Below are positions 12,794-12,794 of a DNA stretch of 12,794 nucleotides, piece after piece. Both the position numbers and the translations under genes were made by a program. Position 1 is the stretch's first letter, and every line of letters begins with the position of its first letter. Where the stretch lies: positions 1 to 12,794 of the forward strand of contig CAMNNG010000027.1 of assembly GCA_946545145.1 (NCBI GenBank), in the 5' to 3' direction. The DNA is from an uncultured Bacillota bacterium (GTDB lineage: Bacteria; Bacillota; Clostridia; Peptostreptococcales; Anaerovoracaceae). A model generated the notes under the pieces. That model was not told where the DNA came from. It did no database searches and saw nothing but the letters and a program-made list of their open reading frames with translations.

Positions 12794-12794
12794 T

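Overview
The window (12,794 bp, GC in the mid-50s percent by eye) looks like an ordinary chromosomal segment of an anaerobic Bacillota, most likely class Clostridia. The evidence is strong AGGAGG-type ribosome binding sites, SPII lipoproteins, a clostridial-style folate operon with fused FolB-FolK, a rubredoxin, and repeated TRTG-type extended -10 promoters typical of Gram-positive bacteria. I cannot name a genus. I see no insertion sequence, prophage, CRISPR array, rRNA or tRNA.

Layout. (1) 3-2959, minus strand: a Cys-cluster protein of the YkgJ type, then metY (O-acetylhomoserine sulfhydrylase), then metA (homoserine O-acyltransferase). Together metA and metY convert homoserine to homocysteine by direct sulfhydrylation. 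(2) 3076-4269, plus: a lipoprotein nuclease of the EndA/NUC type with a C-terminal Cys/His module, divergent from the Cys-cluster gene. (3) 4270-4651: a 382-bp intergenic stretch with a predicted structured leader or small RNA ending in an intrinsic terminator, then a promoter with an inverted repeat. (4) 4652-7470, plus: folE, an HD-domain hydrolase, folP and fused folBK, a tight operon for 7,8-dihydropteroate synthesis. No Nudix gene for the dihydroneopterin triphosphate dephosphorylation step lies here, and the HD protein is the obvious candidate. (5) 7474-9105, minus: a Ser/Asp/Gly-rich beta-helix-like surface lipoprotein converging on folBK with only 3 bp between stops. (6) 9296-10269, plus: a 27-residue single-span membrane peptide whose stop overlaps the start of a YfiH/PgeF-family gene. 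(7) 10371-10970, plus: thrH (phosphoserine phosphatase / homoserine phosphotransferase). (8) 11078-12553, plus: a membrane-anchored class A beta-lactamase-fold protein with degenerate SLH-like repeats. (9) 12632-12793, plus: rubredoxin.

Metabolically, MetA/MetY and ThrH both draw on homoserine (methionine versus threonine branch), and the folate operon supplies the one-carbon carrier used in the last methionine step. Most of the window is conventional. The best leads are the HD protein in the folate operon, the tiny membrane peptide coupled to pgeF with a T9 tract in its promoter spacer, the attenuator-like RNA upstream of folE, Asp111 at the acyl-specificity position of MetA, and the SLH-like/serine-hydrolase fusion without a visible deacylation Glu.
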